Counted from the first letter of the stretch, positions 29,091 to 38,815 are shown. The stretch: 64,000 nt of DNA from JBGVSA01 sp041807905 (GCF_041807905.1 NZ_JBGVSA010000003.1:124001-188000), one strand, 5' to 3'. The notes: a model not told the origin generated them from the letters alone. A program made the numbers and translations.

Positions 29091-31175
29091 ATGAGCAAGA
29101 CCCAATCCCTTGCGCTGTTCGATCCGAAACTGGTCAGGCCCGCGCTGTTCCAGGCGTTGCGCAAACTGTCGCCGGTGGCGCAATGGCGCAACCCGGTAAT
29201 GTTCGTAGTATGGGCTGGCAGCATTCTCACCACACTGCTCGCGATCCAGGCAAGCAGCGGCCATGACAGCGACGCAGCATTCGTCTGGGCCGTCGCAGCG
29301 TGGCTGTGGTTCACCGTGTTGTTCGCCAACTTCGCCGAAGCGCTCGCCGAAGGACGCGGCAAGGCGCAGGCGGATGCCCTGCGCGCGCTCGGCCGCGTCA
29401 CGCAGGCCAAGGTGCTGACCGAGCCTCGCCACGGTGCGACGTGGGCGCTGCGCCCGTCGACCACCTTGCACGCGCAGGATGTCGTACTGATTGAAGCCGG
29501 CGATACGGTACCCGGCGATGGCGAAGTCATCGAGGGCGTGGCGTCCGTCGATGAGTCCGCCATCACCGGCGAATCCGCGCCTGTGATCCGCGAGGCCGGC
29601 GGCGATTTCTGCTCCGTCACCGGCGGCACGCGCGTGCTGTCGGACTGGCTGGTGGTGCGCATCACGGCCAATCCGGGCGACGCCTTTCTCGATCGCATGA
29701 TCGCGATGGTCGAAAGCGCGCGGCGCGGGCGCACGCCGAACGAGATCGCGCTGACCATCCTGCTGGTGGCGATGACATTGGTCTTCCTCTTCGTATGTGT
29801 CAGCCTGCTGCCCTTCTCGATCTACAGCGTGCGCGCTGCGGGCCAGGGCACACCGATCAGCATCACCGCGCTCGTCGCGCTGCTCGTATGCCTGATCCCG
29901 ACAACCATCGCCGGACTGCTTTCGGCCATTGGCGTTGCCGGCATGAGCCGCATGATGCAGGCCAACGTCATCGCGACGTCGGGGCGCGCAGTCGAAGCCG
30001 CAGGCGACGTCGACGTGCTGCTGCTCGACAAGACCGGCACCATCACGCTCGGCAACCGGCAGGCCAGCGCATTCCTGCCTGCCGCGGGCATCGGCGAGCG
30101 GGAGTTGGCCGATGCGGCCCAACTGGCGTCGCTGGCCGACGAAACCCCCGAGGGACGCAGCATCGTCGTGCTCGCCAAGGAGCGCTTCCAGTTGCGGGGA
30201 CGCGAGCTGTTCGAAGCCAGCTTCGTTCCATTCACCGCACAGACACGCATGAGCGGCGTCGATATCGGCGGACAGGACGCGCAGCAGCACGGCAAGCGAC
30301 ACATCCGCAAAGGTGCGGCGGACGCCGTGCGTGCGTGGGTGGAAGAGCAAGGCGCGAGCTTTCCGCGCGATGTGAACGACACGGTGGATGCCGTCGCCAA
30401 ACGCGGCAGCACGCCGCTGGTGGTGGCCGACGGTCGTCGCGTACTCGGCGTCATCGAACTCAAGGACATCGTCAAGGGCGGCATCGCGGAGCGCTTCGCG
30501 TCGCTGCGCCGCATGGGCATCCGCACGGTGATGATCACGGGCGACAACCGCCTGACGGCCGCGGCAATCGCGGCGGAAGCCGGCGTGGATGACTTCCTTG
30601 CCGAAGCGCGCCCCGAAGACAAGCTGCGTCTGATCCGCGACTACCAATCCAAGGGGCACCTGGTCGCCATGACCGGCGACGGCACCAACGACGCGCCCGC
30701 CTTGGCGCAGGCCGATGTGGCGGTGGCGATGAACTCCGGCACGCAGGCGGCCAAGGAAGCCGGCAACATGGTCGATCTCGACTCGAACCCGACCAAGCTC
30801 ATCGAGATCGTCGAGACCGGCAAGCAGATGCTGATGACGCGCGGCGCGCTCACGACTTTCTCGGTCGCCAACGACGTCGCCAAGTATTTCGCCATCCTGC
30901 CGGCGGTATTCGTCGGCGCCTATCCGCAACTGGCGCGGCTGGACGTAATGCGCCTGGGCAGTCCGGCCTCGGCGATCCTGTCCGCGGTGATCTTCAATGC
31001 GCTCATCATCGTCGTGCTCATCCCGCTGGCATTGCGCGGCGTGCGCTATCGCCCGGTCGGTGCCGCGCGCCTGCTGCGACGAAACATCCTCGTCTACGGC
31101 TTGGGCGGCGTGCTGCTGCCCTTTCCCGCCATCAAGCTCATCGACATCCTGCTCAATGCCATTGGAGTGGCGTGA
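29091..31175 (+). CDS. kdpB: KdpB, P-type ATPase subunit
   Basis: 694 aa from the ATG at 29091 (MSKTQSLALFDPKLVRPAL); the frame is open further upstream inside kdpA, but that part is not KdpB. The phosphorylated Asp is D313 in DKTGTITLGNR. The actuator TGES is at 159-162, and the hinge motif GDGTNDAPAL is in the P domain. It hydrolyses ATP to drive K+ import through KdpA. Confidence 0.99.
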   Translation: MSKTQSLALFDPKLVRPALFQALRKLSPVAQWRNPVMFVVWAGSILTTLLAIQASSGHDSDAAFVWAVAAWLWFTVLFANFAEALAEGRGKAQADALRALGRVTQAKVLTEPRHGATWALRPSTTLHAQDVVLIEAGDTVPGDGEVIEGVASVDESAITGESAPVIREAGGDFCSVTGGTRVLSDWLVVRITANPGDAFLDRMIAMVESARRGRTPNEIALTILLVAMTLVFLFVCVSLLPFSIYSVRAAGQGTPISITALVALLVCLIPTTIAGLLSAIGVAGMSRMMQANVIATSGRAVEAAGDVDVLLLDKTGTITLGNRQASAFLPAAGIGERELADAAQLASLADETPEGRSIVVLAKERFQLRGRELFEASFVPFTAQTRMSGVDIGGQDAQQHGKRHIRKGAADAVRAWVEEQGASFPRDVNDTVDAVAKRGSTPLVVADGRRVLGVIELKDIVKGGIAERFASLRRMGIRTVMITGDNRLTAAAIAAEAGVDDFLAEARPEDKLRLIRDYQSKGHLVAMTGDGTNDAPALAQADVAVAMNSGTQAAKEAGNMVDLDSNPTKLIEIVETGKQMLMTRGALTTFSVANDVAKYFAILPAVFVGAYPQLARLDVMRLGSPASAILSAVIFNALIIVVLIPLALRGVRYRPVGAARLLRRNILVYGLGGVLLPFPAIKLIDILLNAIGVA

Positions 31176-31795
31176 TGAAAGACCTTCACAACGAAAGCGA
31201 AAACACCTCCGTCTGGCGCAACCTCATCGAAGAGCTACGCCCGGCCGTCTCGATCTTCATCCTGCTCACGCTCGTGACGGGTGCGCTCTACCCGGCCGGC
31301 ATCACGGCGATCGCTCAGGCCGTCTTTCCGGAGCAGGCCAACGGCAGCCTCATCGAACGCGACGGCAAGGTGGTCGGCTCGTCGCTCATCGGACAGTCTT
31401 TCAGCGATGCGCGGTACCTGTGGAGCCGCCCCTCCGCCACTGCGCCGCAACCGTACAACGCGCTAGCCTCGTCCGGCTCCAACCTCGGCCCGCTCAACCC
31501 AGCGCTCGCAGAGACGGTGGCGGCGCGCATCGAAACGCAGCGCAAGGCGAATCCCACCCAGACCGGACCCGTCCCGCAGGAACTGGTCACCGCGTCCGCT
31601 TCGGGGCTCGATCCGCACATCTCGCCCGCCGCCGCCCACTGGCAAGTGCCACGCATTGCCAGCGCACGCGGGCTGCCAGCCGAGCGTGTTGCAGCTATCA
31701 TCGACGCCGAGACCGAGCGCCCCACTTTCGGGCTGTTCGGCCAAGCGCGCGTGAATGTGCTGCGCGTCAACCTGGCGCTGGATGACCTGAAGTGA
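31175..31795 (+). CDS. kdpC: KdpC, accessory subunit of the Kdp ATPase
   Basis: 206 aa from the ATG at 31175, which overlaps the kdpB stop; a GTG at 31172 would add one residue. One N-terminal span (about residues 20-44) is followed by a periplasmic domain with the family blocks SLIGQSF, YLWSRPSAT, GSNLGPLNP, and SGLDPHISPAAAHWQVPRIA. KdpC is needed for assembly and affects substrate affinity. Confidence 0.97.
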   Translation: MKDLHNESENTSVWRNLIEELRPAVSIFILLTLVTGALYPAGITAIAQAVFPEQANGSLIERDGKVVGSSLIGQSFSDARYLWSRPSATAPQPYNALASSGSNLGPLNPALAETVAARIETQRKANPTQTGPVPQELVTASASGLDPHISPAAAHWQVPRIASARGLPAERVAAIIDAETERPTFGLFGQARVNVLRVNLALDDLK

Positions 31796-34458
31796 GTGAC
31801 GCACGCCCCGACCCGGATCGCCTGCTGGCCGCCATCGAGCGCGAGGCGACCGAAGCCGTGCGCGGGCGCCTGAAGATCTTTTTCGGCGCCTGCGCCGGCG
31901 TGGGCAAGACTTACGCCATGCTTGGCGCGGCGCGCCAGCGGCTCGCCGAGGGCGTCGACATTGTCATCGGCGTAGTCGACACGCACGGTCGAACGGAAAC
32001 CGAGGCACTGCTCGACGGTCTGCCGCTCTTGCCGCGCCGCCAGTTGGAATATCGCGGCAGAACACTTGCCGAGTTCGATCTCGATGCGGCCCTCGCGCGA
32101 CGCCCGCAGGTGATCGTCGTCGACGAACTGGCTCACAACAACATTGAAGGCAGCCGTCACCGCAAACGCTGGCAGGACGTGCAGGAACTGCTCGATGCCG
32201 GCATCGACGTGTGGACCGCGCTCAATGTCCAGCACATCGAAAGCCTCAACGACATTGTCGGCGGCATCACGGGCATCCGCGTGCGCGAGACTGTCCCCGA
32301 TCGCATCTTCGAACAGGCCGACGAAGTATCGCTGGTCGACCTGCCGCCCGAAGAGCTCCAGGCACGCCTCAAGGCTGGCAAGGTATATCTCGGCGACGCG
32401 GCAGCGCACGCTGCCGACAACTTCTTTCGTACGGGCAATCTGATTGCTCTGCGCGAGTTGGCGCTGCGCCGCACGGCGGATCGCGTCGACGCGCAGATGC
32501 GCGCGTGGCGAGCAGACCGCGCAATCGAACATGTGTGGGCCACCCGCGACCGCTTCATCGTCTGCATCGGGCCGCACGGCAATGGCGAAGCGCTGGTCCG
32601 CAATGCCGCGCGCACCGCAGGGCGACAGCAGGCCGAATGGATTGCGCTGAGCGTCGAGACGCCCGAGATGGCGGGCGAGGCCGAAGCGCGTCGCACGGCG
32701 CGCATGCGGGCGCTCAAGCTGGCAGCGTCGCTCGGCGCCGAGGTGTGCACGGTCAGCGCGGGCAATGTCGCCGAAGCCATCGCGCGGTTCGCCAACAGTC
32801 GCAACGCGGCCAGGCTGATTATTGGCAACACGCATGCGGCGCCATGGCAAAGATTGGTGCGCCGGCCCCTGCTCGACCAATTGACAGCCGTCGCGCGCGA
32901 TCTGGAAATCACCGTCGTCGCGCTGCCCGGACTCGTGCGCCCGCCTGCCTCGCGCCCCACAAGCAGCTTTCGCTGGCAAGGCTATGTGTGGGCACTCGTC
33001 GCGTGCGGCGTGACCTGTATCGTCGCGGCGCTGCTGGGCTCATTCTTCGACCCGCCCAACGTGGTGATGGTGTTCCTGCTCACGGTGGTGGGGGTGGCAT
33101 TGCGCTTCGGGCGCGGGCCGGGAGCTTTCGCAGCGTGCGTGTCGGTCGCCGCATTCGACTATTTTTTCGTTCCACCGAGGCTGGCGTTTTCGGTCAACGA
33201 TACGCAATACATCTTCACGTTCGTGTTGATGCTGGCCGTCGCGCTGATCATCGGGCAACTCGCCGCCAAGCTTAAGTTCGAAGCCGTCACCGCCAGCCGG
33301 CGCGAGCACCGCTCGATCCAGCAGGCGGAGTTGTCGCGCGCGCTGTCGGGTGCGCTATCGACCGAGCAGATCGTTGAAGTCGCCACACATCGCGTGGCTG
33401 GGATGTTGCAGACGCGCGTCGCCGTGCTGTTGCCCGACGCGCAGGGACGCATGCACACCAGCGGGGCCACGGACCCGGCGCTGGCCGACCTGGCCGTCGC
33501 ACAATGGGTGTTCGACCACGAGCGCAGCGCCGGGCGCGGCACGGCCACCTTGCCGGCGGCGGCCGCGTGCTACTTCCCCTTGCGCGCCCCGATGCGCGTG
33601 CGCGGCGTGGTGGCCGTGGTGCCGCAGGAAGACGATGCGTTGAACGACCCCGATGTCGCCCGCATGCTCGACAGCGCCTTCGGGCAGATCGCGCAGGCGC
33701 TCGAACGCGTCCACTACGCCGAGGTGGCGCAGGACGCTTTGGTCGCAATGGAATCCGAACGCTTGCGCAACTCGCTGCTCGCCGCCGTGTCGCACGATCT
33801 GCGCACGCCCCTGACCGGCCTGGTCGGCATGGCCGACACCCTGGCCGCGCGGGAGGGCCGATCGCCGGAAGAGCAGACAATGATCGCGGACATGCGCCAG
33901 ACCGCGCACCGATTGGCGGCGCTGGTGACCAACCTGCTCGACATGGCGCGCTTGCAGACGGGGCGCATCGCGCTGCGCCGCGACTGGTGCGCCATTGAAG
34001 AAGTGATCGAAACCGCCACGCGCCAGCTCGGGCCCGCGCTGGCGCAGCACGTCGTGCGGATCGAGGTCGCGCCGAACCTGCCGCTGTGCGAATTCGATCC
34101 GGCGCTGATCGAGCGCGTGCTGGCCAATCTTCTCGACAACGCCGCCAAGTACACGCCGACCGGCTCGCATATAGACATCATCGCGCGCATCGATGACGGC
34201 ATGCTCGAAGTGTGTGTGGATGACGACGGCCCCGGCCTGCCGCCCGGCGCCACCGAACGCGTGTTCGGCATGTTCGAGCGTGGCGCGGCCGAGTCGTCGC
34301 AACCCGGCGTCGGGTTGGGACTGGCGATCTGCCGGGCCATCGTCGAAGCGCACGGCGGCACCATCGACGCCGGCAAGAGCACAGCGGGCGGCACGCGCTT
34401 CCGCTTCCGCCTGCCACAGGGCACGCCGCCATCGCTGGATGAAGAGGACAAGACATGA
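31792..34458 (+). CDS. kdpD: KdpD, sensor histidine kinase for K+ limitation
   Basis: 888 aa, starting at a GTG that overlaps the kdpC stop. The order of domains is: KdpD N-terminal domain with Walker A GACAGVGKT at residues 32-40; USP-like domain (about 245-370); four clustered membrane spans (about 395-495); GAF-like region; HisKA with H668 in AAVSHDLRTPL; and HATPase (ANLLDNAAKYTPTGS, GPGLPPG, GVGLGLAICRAIVEAHGG). It phosphorylates KdpE when K+ is short. Confidence 0.98.
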   Translation: MSDARPDPDRLLAAIEREATEAVRGRLKIFFGACAGVGKTYAMLGAARQRLAEGVDIVIGVVDTHGRTETEALLDGLPLLPRRQLEYRGRTLAEFDLDAALARRPQVIVVDELAHNNIEGSRHRKRWQDVQELLDAGIDVWTALNVQHIESLNDIVGGITGIRVRETVPDRIFEQADEVSLVDLPPEELQARLKAGKVYLGDAAAHAADNFFRTGNLIALRELALRRTADRVDAQMRAWRADRAIEHVWATRDRFIVCIGPHGNGEALVRNAARTAGRQQAEWIALSVETPEMAGEAEARRTARMRALKLAASLGAEVCTVSAGNVAEAIARFANSRNAARLIIGNTHAAPWQRLVRRPLLDQLTAVARDLEITVVALPGLVRPPASRPTSSFRWQGYVWALVACGVTCIVAALLGSFFDPPNVVMVFLLTVVGVALRFGRGPGAFAACVSVAAFDYFFVPPRLAFSVNDTQYIFTFVLMLAVALIIGQLAAKLKFEAVTASRREHRSIQQAELSRALSGALSTEQIVEVATHRVAGMLQTRVAVLLPDAQGRMHTSGATDPALADLAVAQWVFDHERSAGRGTATLPAAAACYFPLRAPMRVRGVVAVVPQEDDALNDPDVARMLDSAFGQIAQALERVHYAEVAQDALVAMESERLRNSLLAAVSHDLRTPLTGLVGMADTLAAREGRSPEEQTMIADMRQTAHRLAALVTNLLDMARLQTGRIALRRDWCAIEEVIETATRQLGPALAQHVVRIEVAPNLPLCEFDPALIERVLANLLDNAAKYTPTGSHIDIIARIDDGMLEVCVDDDGPGLPPGATERVFGMFERGAAESSQPGVGLGLAICRAIVEAHGGTIDAGKSTAGGTRFRFRLPQGTPPSLDEEDKT

Positions 34459-35183
34459 GCACCGGGCATCGCATCCTCATCGTCGAAGATGACCAGGTCA
34501 TTCGTCGCTTCGTGCGCACCTCGCTCGAAAGCGAAGGCTGCCAGGTCTTCGAGGCCGAGACGGCGGCGCGCGGACTGGTGGAGGCCGGCACGCGGCAGCC
34601 TGCGCTGATCATTCTCGACCTGGGGCTGCCTGACCGCGACGGACAGGATGTCATCCGCGATCTGCGCGCCTGGTCGCAGGTGCCGATCGTCGTGCTGTCG
34701 GCCCGCACGGATGAAGCCGAAAAGGTGGCCGCGCTCGACGCCGGCGCCGACGATTACCTTGTCAAACCCTTCGGTGTGCCTGAACTGCTCGCGCGGGTGC
34801 GTGCGCAATTGCGACGAGGCGCCCAGTCCTCGCGGGACGACGATCCGGTATTCCGCTTCGGTGATGTGGTCGTCGACTCCATCGGCAGGCGCATCACGCG
34901 CGACGGGGAGGAAATCCATCTCACCCCGATCGAATATCGCCTGTTGATGGCATTGATTCGCGGACAGGGTCGCGTACTGACGCACCGCCAGTTGATGATC
35001 GATGCGTGGGGACCAGGCTATGCCGAGCGCACGCATTACCTGCGCATCTACATGAAGCAATTGCGCGACAAGCTCGAGCGCGACCCGATGGTGCCGCGCC
35101 ACCTGCTCACCGAAACTGGCGTGGGATATCGTTTGCAGGGGCTGGAGGCCTGCAAGCCGGGAGAAGTGGAAGTCCGTCGATAA
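34455..35183 (+). CDS. kdpE: KdpE, OmpR-type response regulator
   Basis: 242 aa. The receiver domain has the acidic pair ED at 11-12, phospho-acceptor D55 in LIILDLGLPD, and the conserved Lys in DDYLVKPFG. The C-terminal winged helix (LTPIEYRLLMALIRGQGRVLTH) binds DNA. It activates kdpF, with candidate sites at 27007-27055. It overlaps kdpD by 4 bp; its last codons overlap the 3' end of rnpB on the other strand. Confidence 0.98.
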   Translation: MSTGHRILIVEDDQVIRRFVRTSLESEGCQVFEAETAARGLVEAGTRQPALIILDLGLPDRDGQDVIRDLRAWSQVPIVVLSARTDEAEKVAALDAGADDYLVKPFGVPELLARVRAQLRRGAQSSRDDDPVFRFGDVVVDSIGRRITRDGEEIHLTPIEYRLLMALIRGQGRVLTHRQLMIDAWGPGYAERTHYLRIYMKQLRDKLERDPMVPRHLLTETGVGYRLQGLEACKPGEVEVRR

Positions 35184-35545
35184 GCCGGGTTCTGTCGCGC
35201 CGTCTTGCGACGACGGGGCAGTCATTCCTCTGGACGGCACGTTACCGTGACGCTCTAGCAGCCTACCCGGGAGCAACGCGAGCCACGTTAACGCTCCCCT
35301 ATTTGGCCTTGCCCCGGATGGGGTTTGCCATGCCGGTCCTGTTGCCAGTCCCGCGGTGGGCTCTTACCCCACCGTTTCACCCTTACCTGTGCCCGAAGGC
35401 CATCGGCGGTCTATTCTCTGTTGCACTTTCCGTCGCCTTGGGTCTTTCGACTTATAGCGCCCGGCCGTTAGCCGGCATCCTGCTCTACGGGGCCCGGACT
35501 TTCCTCCACGCACTTGCGCGCGCAGCGACTGCCTGACGAACTTCC
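35168..35545 (-). ncRNA. rnpB: RNase P RNA, A type
   Basis: About 378 nt on the minus strand. P1 is formed by GGAAGTTCGTC (5' end, 35545-35535) and GACGGACTTCC (3' end, 35178-35168), fully pairable with one G-U. Universal blocks are present in order: GAGGAAAGTCCGGGC, AGAGAATAGACCGCCGATGG, GGTAAGAGCCCACCG, GGCAAGGCCAAATAGGGG, GGGTAGGCTGC, and ACAGAACCCGGCTTATC. RNase P removes 5' leaders from pre-tRNAs. The RNA converges on kdpE and overlaps its end by about 16 bp. Confidence 0.97.
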
Positions 35546-35552
35546 GGCGCCG

Positions 35553-35558
35553 ATTATA
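35553..35558 (-). promoter_or_regulatory. rnpB promoter -10 (TATAAT)
   Basis: A perfect TATAAT on the minus strand ends 7 bases before the inferred 5' end of RNase P RNA. This is the correct spacing for a transcription start there. The -35 region (GGGCG) is weak. Confidence 0.75.
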
Positions 35559-35674
35559 CGGGAGGATCGGCCATCCGCCCGATGTGTCATTGTGTGTCGC
35601 CAAACCGCAAGGCTTCAGATTTTGCGACGGTGGTCGTCAACGTCATTGGAGACGCCCTTCACTGCAGCAAGCGA

Positions 35675-36889
35675 ATGATCAAGAAAATATCGGTGTCCGC
35701 CCTCCGGGTCGGCATGCATATAGAAGAACTCGGCTGCGACTGGCTGTCGCACCCTTTCTTTCGCAGCAGCTTCAAAGTCACCGCAGAAGACCAGATCAGC
35801 AAGATCGTAGATGCCGGCATTCACGACGTCTACATCGACACCGATCGCGGGCTGGACGTGCCCGACGCGCCGACCGCCGAGGAAGTCCGCGATACGCTCC
35901 AGCAGCAGATCGTCGAGATCGCTTCGCAGCCGATGCTGCCGATCCGGGTATCCGTCGCCGAGGAATACCAGCGCGCCAGCGCCGTACGCAGCAGCGCCCA
36001 GAAGCTGGTGAAAGACGTGATGCGCGATGCGCGGCTGGGCCGCGCGGTAGAGCTCGAACGCATCGAGCCGCTGGTGGAACAGATCACCGACTCGATCCTG
36101 CGCAACGACAGCGCGCTGGTCGGCCTGCTGACCATCAAGAACAAGGACGACTACACCTTCCTGCATTCGGTCAGCGTGTGCACGCTGCTCGTTGCCTTCT
36201 GCCGCACGCTGGGCATCGATTCCGAAACCACCCGGCTCGCCGGTATTGGCGGCCTGCTGCATGACACCGGCAAGGCATTCATCCCGGACGAAGTGCTCAA
36301 CAAGCCCGGACGGCTGACTGAAGAAGAGTTCGACATCATCCGCCGCCACCCACGGTTAGGTTACGACGTACTGGTGCAGACGAAGGGCATCCATCAGATT
36401 CCGCTCGATATCACGCTGCATCACCACGAGCGGCTGGACGGACAGGGCTACCCGGACAAGCTGGCCTCGGACCGTATCGGCCAGCTCGTGCGCATGGCGT
36501 CGATCGTCGACGTCTACGACGCCATCACTTCCGACCGCTGCTATCACCAGGGCATGCCGGCAACCGATGCACTGCGCAAGCTCCACGAATGGAGCGCGCA
36601 TCACTTCGACCCGATGCTGGTGCAGGCCTTCATCCGCTGCGTGGGAATCTACCCGGTGGGCGCGCTGGTGCGGCTCGAATCCGGCCGGCTAGGCGTGGTG
36701 ACGGAACAGAACGAACAGAGCCTGCTCGCGCCTCGGCTGAAAGTAATCTTCAGCACGCGCAGCAATGCGCGCGTGGAGCCATACGAGCTGGATCTTTCGC
36801 GCCCGCTGGGCTCAGGCGGCGGAGATCGTATCGTGAATCACGAAGACCCCGCCAAGTGGGGCCTGGACGTCACGCCGTTCATTCAGTAG
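35675..36889 (+). CDS. HD-GYP cyclic-di-GMP phosphodiesterase with N-terminal DUF3391
   Basis: 404 aa from the ATG at 35675 (MIKKISVSALRVGMHIEELG). DUF3391 covers about residues 1-120. The HD-GYP domain has the metal pair H196-D197 in LLHDTGK, then HHHERLDGQGYP at 249-260 with an intact GYP. An intact site predicts hydrolysis of cyclic-di-GMP, which controls motility versus attachment. No sensor or receiver domain is present. The gene stands alone after rnpB. Confidence 0.93.
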   Translation: MIKKISVSALRVGMHIEELGCDWLSHPFFRSSFKVTAEDQISKIVDAGIHDVYIDTDRGLDVPDAPTAEEVRDTLQQQIVEIASQPMLPIRVSVAEEYQRASAVRSSAQKLVKDVMRDARLGRAVELERIEPLVEQITDSILRNDSALVGLLTIKNKDDYTFLHSVSVCTLLVAFCRTLGIDSETTRLAGIGGLLHDTGKAFIPDEVLNKPGRLTEEEFDIIRRHPRLGYDVLVQTKGIHQIPLDITLHHHERLDGQGYPDKLASDRIGQLVRMASIVDVYDAITSDRCYHQGMPATDALRKLHEWSAHHFDPMLVQAFIRCVGIYPVGALVRLESGRLGVVTEQNEQSLLAPRLKVIFSTRSNARVEPYELDLSRPLGSGGGDRIVNHEDPAKWGLDVTPFIQ

Positions 36890-36954
36890 GGAATTCATCG
36901 GCCTCTGCCCCGAACGCGCGTTCCCGCGCGATCGTGACCTGGTTCCGGAAACGT

Positions 36955-37371
36955 TCACGGCGCCACGGCCGCCTCGAAGACCAGCTTGCCGTCGCGCAGC
37001 GCGAAGCTGCCAACCTTGTGTCCCATCTCCTGTGGCGCCTGCTGCAACACCTGCACCGCGCAGCCGCTCATCGTCACCGCGTACCAATGCGAACCTTGCT
37101 GGACGACAAGATCGCCCGAGGGCGCGGCAAACACATCCATCGGCGTCATCGCCCTGGTGTCGTCCGGCAACGCATAGCGGCGCTGGCAGTCCGGCAGACT
37201 CGCCGGGACCAGTGCCTGCTGCACCGTATCGCTCCAGAAGAATTCCTGTTCGCGCAGAAGGGACAGGGTGCGATCGGCACTGCCCCCGATCTGATACGAC
37301 GCACCGCTGTTCTCACACGCGGCGAGAACGGCAGGCAGTGCAAACAACACGACAATACGCGCAGATTTCAT
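36955..37371 (-). CDS. Small predicted lipoprotein of unknown function
   Basis: 138 aa from the ATG at 37371. Signal sequence MKSARIVVLFALPAVLAACE has a lipobox LAAC, cleaved before the Cys at about residue 19. The mature part has three further Cys residues (in PDCQRRYAL and MSGCAVQVL), suggesting disulfides in the periplasm. Residues after the lipobox (ENSG) do not carry an Asp +2 retention signal, so outer-membrane sorting is likely. It lies 13 bp downstream of the pyrC start side on the same strand; function not recognised. Confidence 0.75.
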   Translation of the reverse strand: MKSARIVVLFALPAVLAACENSGASYQIGGSADRTLSLLREQEFFWSDTVQQALVPASLPDCQRRYALPDDTRAMTPMDVFAAPSGDLVVQQGSHWYAVTMSGCAVQVLQQAPQEMGHKVGSFALRDGKLVFEAAVAP

Positions 37372-37384
37372 GTGGGATCGTCGA

Positions 37385-38422
37385 TCAGTCTTCCAGGCGC
37401 CAGGCACAGGTTTCACCGGCGCGCAGCGGCACCAGCGGATCATCGGCCAGATACGGCAGCGTGGCCGGTACGGTCCAGGCGTCCTTCACCAGCGTGATCG
37501 TGTCGGCATTGCGGGGCAGCCCGTACCAGTCAGGGCCATTGAAGCTGGCAAAGGCTTCCAGCTTGTCGAGGGCCCCGGCTGCTTCAAACGCCTCGGCATA
37601 CAGCTCGATGCCGGCGTGCGACGTGTAGCAACCGGCGCAGCCGCAGGCAGCCTCCTTGGTGCTCTTGCCGTGCGGTGCCGAATCGGTGCCAAGGAAGAAG
37701 CGCCCATTGCCCGAGATCGCGGCTTCGACCAGCGCCGTGCGGTGCGTCTCGCGCTTGAGTACCGGCAGGCAATAGTGATGAGGTCGGATGCCGCCGACGA
37801 AGATGGCGTTGCGGTTGAGCAGCAGATGGTGCGCCGTGATCGTCGCTGCCACGTGCTCGCCCGCGTCCATCACATACTGCGCCGCTTCGCGCGTGGTGAT
37901 GTGCTCGAAGACCGTGCGAAGGCGCGGGAATTTCGCCGCAACCGGAGCCAGCACGCGATCGATAAACACGCGCTCGCGATCAAAGACATCAACATCTGCA
38001 TGAGTCACCTCCCCGTGTACGCAAAGGACAAGACCCAGTGCTTCCATACGTTCCAGCACCGGGTACACATTTTCGATTGACGTCACGCCCGCGTCGGAGT
38101 TCGTCGTCGCGCCCGCCGGATACAACTTGACACTTTTGACGAAGCCGCTGGCCACGGCGCGATCGATCTCGTCGGGCGATGTGTTGTCTGTCAGGTACAA
38201 CGTCATCAGCGGTTCGAACTTAAGCCCGGCCGGCACGGCCTGCACGATCCGTTCCCGATACTGCGCGGCCAGGGCGACGGTGGTCACCGGCGGGCGCAGG
38301 TTGGGCATGATGATGGCGCGGCCGAAGCGACGCGCACTGTCGGCGACGACGGCGGCCAGGGCTGCGCCGTCGCGCAGATGCAGGTGCCAGTCGTCGGGGC
38401 GCGTGAGGGTGAGCTTTTGCAT
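37385..38422 (-). CDS. pyrC: PyrC, dihydroorotase
   Basis: 345 aa, class II dihydroorotase length. Zn ligands are visible in DDWHLHLRDG near the N-terminus (HxH). The carboxylated-Lys region is KSVKLYPAGATTNSDAG, with His in LCVHGEVTH and VFEHITT, and the Asp in FFLGTDSAPH. It closes N-carbamoyl-aspartate to dihydroorotate in pyrimidine synthesis. The ATG at 38422 (MQKLTLTRPDDWH) is chosen over upstream frame extension. Confidence 0.97.
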   Translation of the reverse strand: MQKLTLTRPDDWHLHLRDGAALAAVVADSARRFGRAIIMPNLRPPVTTVALAAQYRERIVQAVPAGLKFEPLMTLYLTDNTSPDEIDRAVASGFVKSVKLYPAGATTNSDAGVTSIENVYPVLERMEALGLVLCVHGEVTHADVDVFDRERVFIDRVLAPVAAKFPRLRTVFEHITTREAAQYVMDAGEHVAATITAHHLLLNRNAIFVGGIRPHHYCLPVLKRETHRTALVEAAISGNGRFFLGTDSAPHGKSTKEAACGCAGCYTSHAGIELYAEAFEAAGALDKLEAFASFNGPDWYGLPRNADTITLVKDAWTVPATLPYLADDPLVPLRAGETCAWRLED

Positions 38423-38815
38423 GTCGTGAAACGAAACGGATTCGCGGAAGGGAGTCGGAGTGGCGATTTTAATCGAAACCGCTGCGGAACCTTTCTGTAA
38501 CAAGAAGTGACGAAACCATGAGCCGGGCGCGCATCACTCCTGCGCGCGTCGGACCTCAGACCGGACGCGGCCATGCGGCCACCCGGACGAGCGCTCGGGG
38601 GAGCACTCCAGTACCGATCTCAATCCGCGCGGTGACGCGGAGATGGCGGCGCAGCGGCCCTGTCCCGCTCGTGCGCGCAGGCTGCCTTGCGAATACTCTC
38701 CCCCAAAGTAACGGCCAACTCAGGCCTCTATCACTGACGATCGCGCAGCACCTGTCCGCTCGTCACGCATCGGTCACGCAGTGGCCGCGGTTTTCGAATT
38801 TCGGGGACAACAACG
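38423..38815 (+). promoter_or_regulatory. 393-bp leader with several stems ahead of the CPA2 antiporter
   Basis: No supportable gene. It holds the pyrC promoter side and a potentially folded leader for the rightward operon. Visible pairings: GCGCGC 38527-38532 with 38542-38547; CGAGCGCTCG at 38588-38597; GGAG-CA-CTCC at 38600-38609; and a long-range helix GGGGGAG (38597-38603) with CTCCCCC (38698-38704) enclosing CCGCG...CGCGG. The latter is mutually exclusive with some of the local hairpins. Immediately 3' is AAAGTAACGGCC. It is a candidate cis-acting RNA, untested. Confidence 0.4.

Noticed and set aside
29022..30929. 635-codon minus-strand frame opposite kdpB
   Set aside because: Shadow frame; no motif, and kdpB motifs are complete on the other strand.
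35006..35536. Plus-strand frame covering rnpB
   Set aside because: The segment is RNase P RNA on the minus strand with all universal blocks and P1 pairing.
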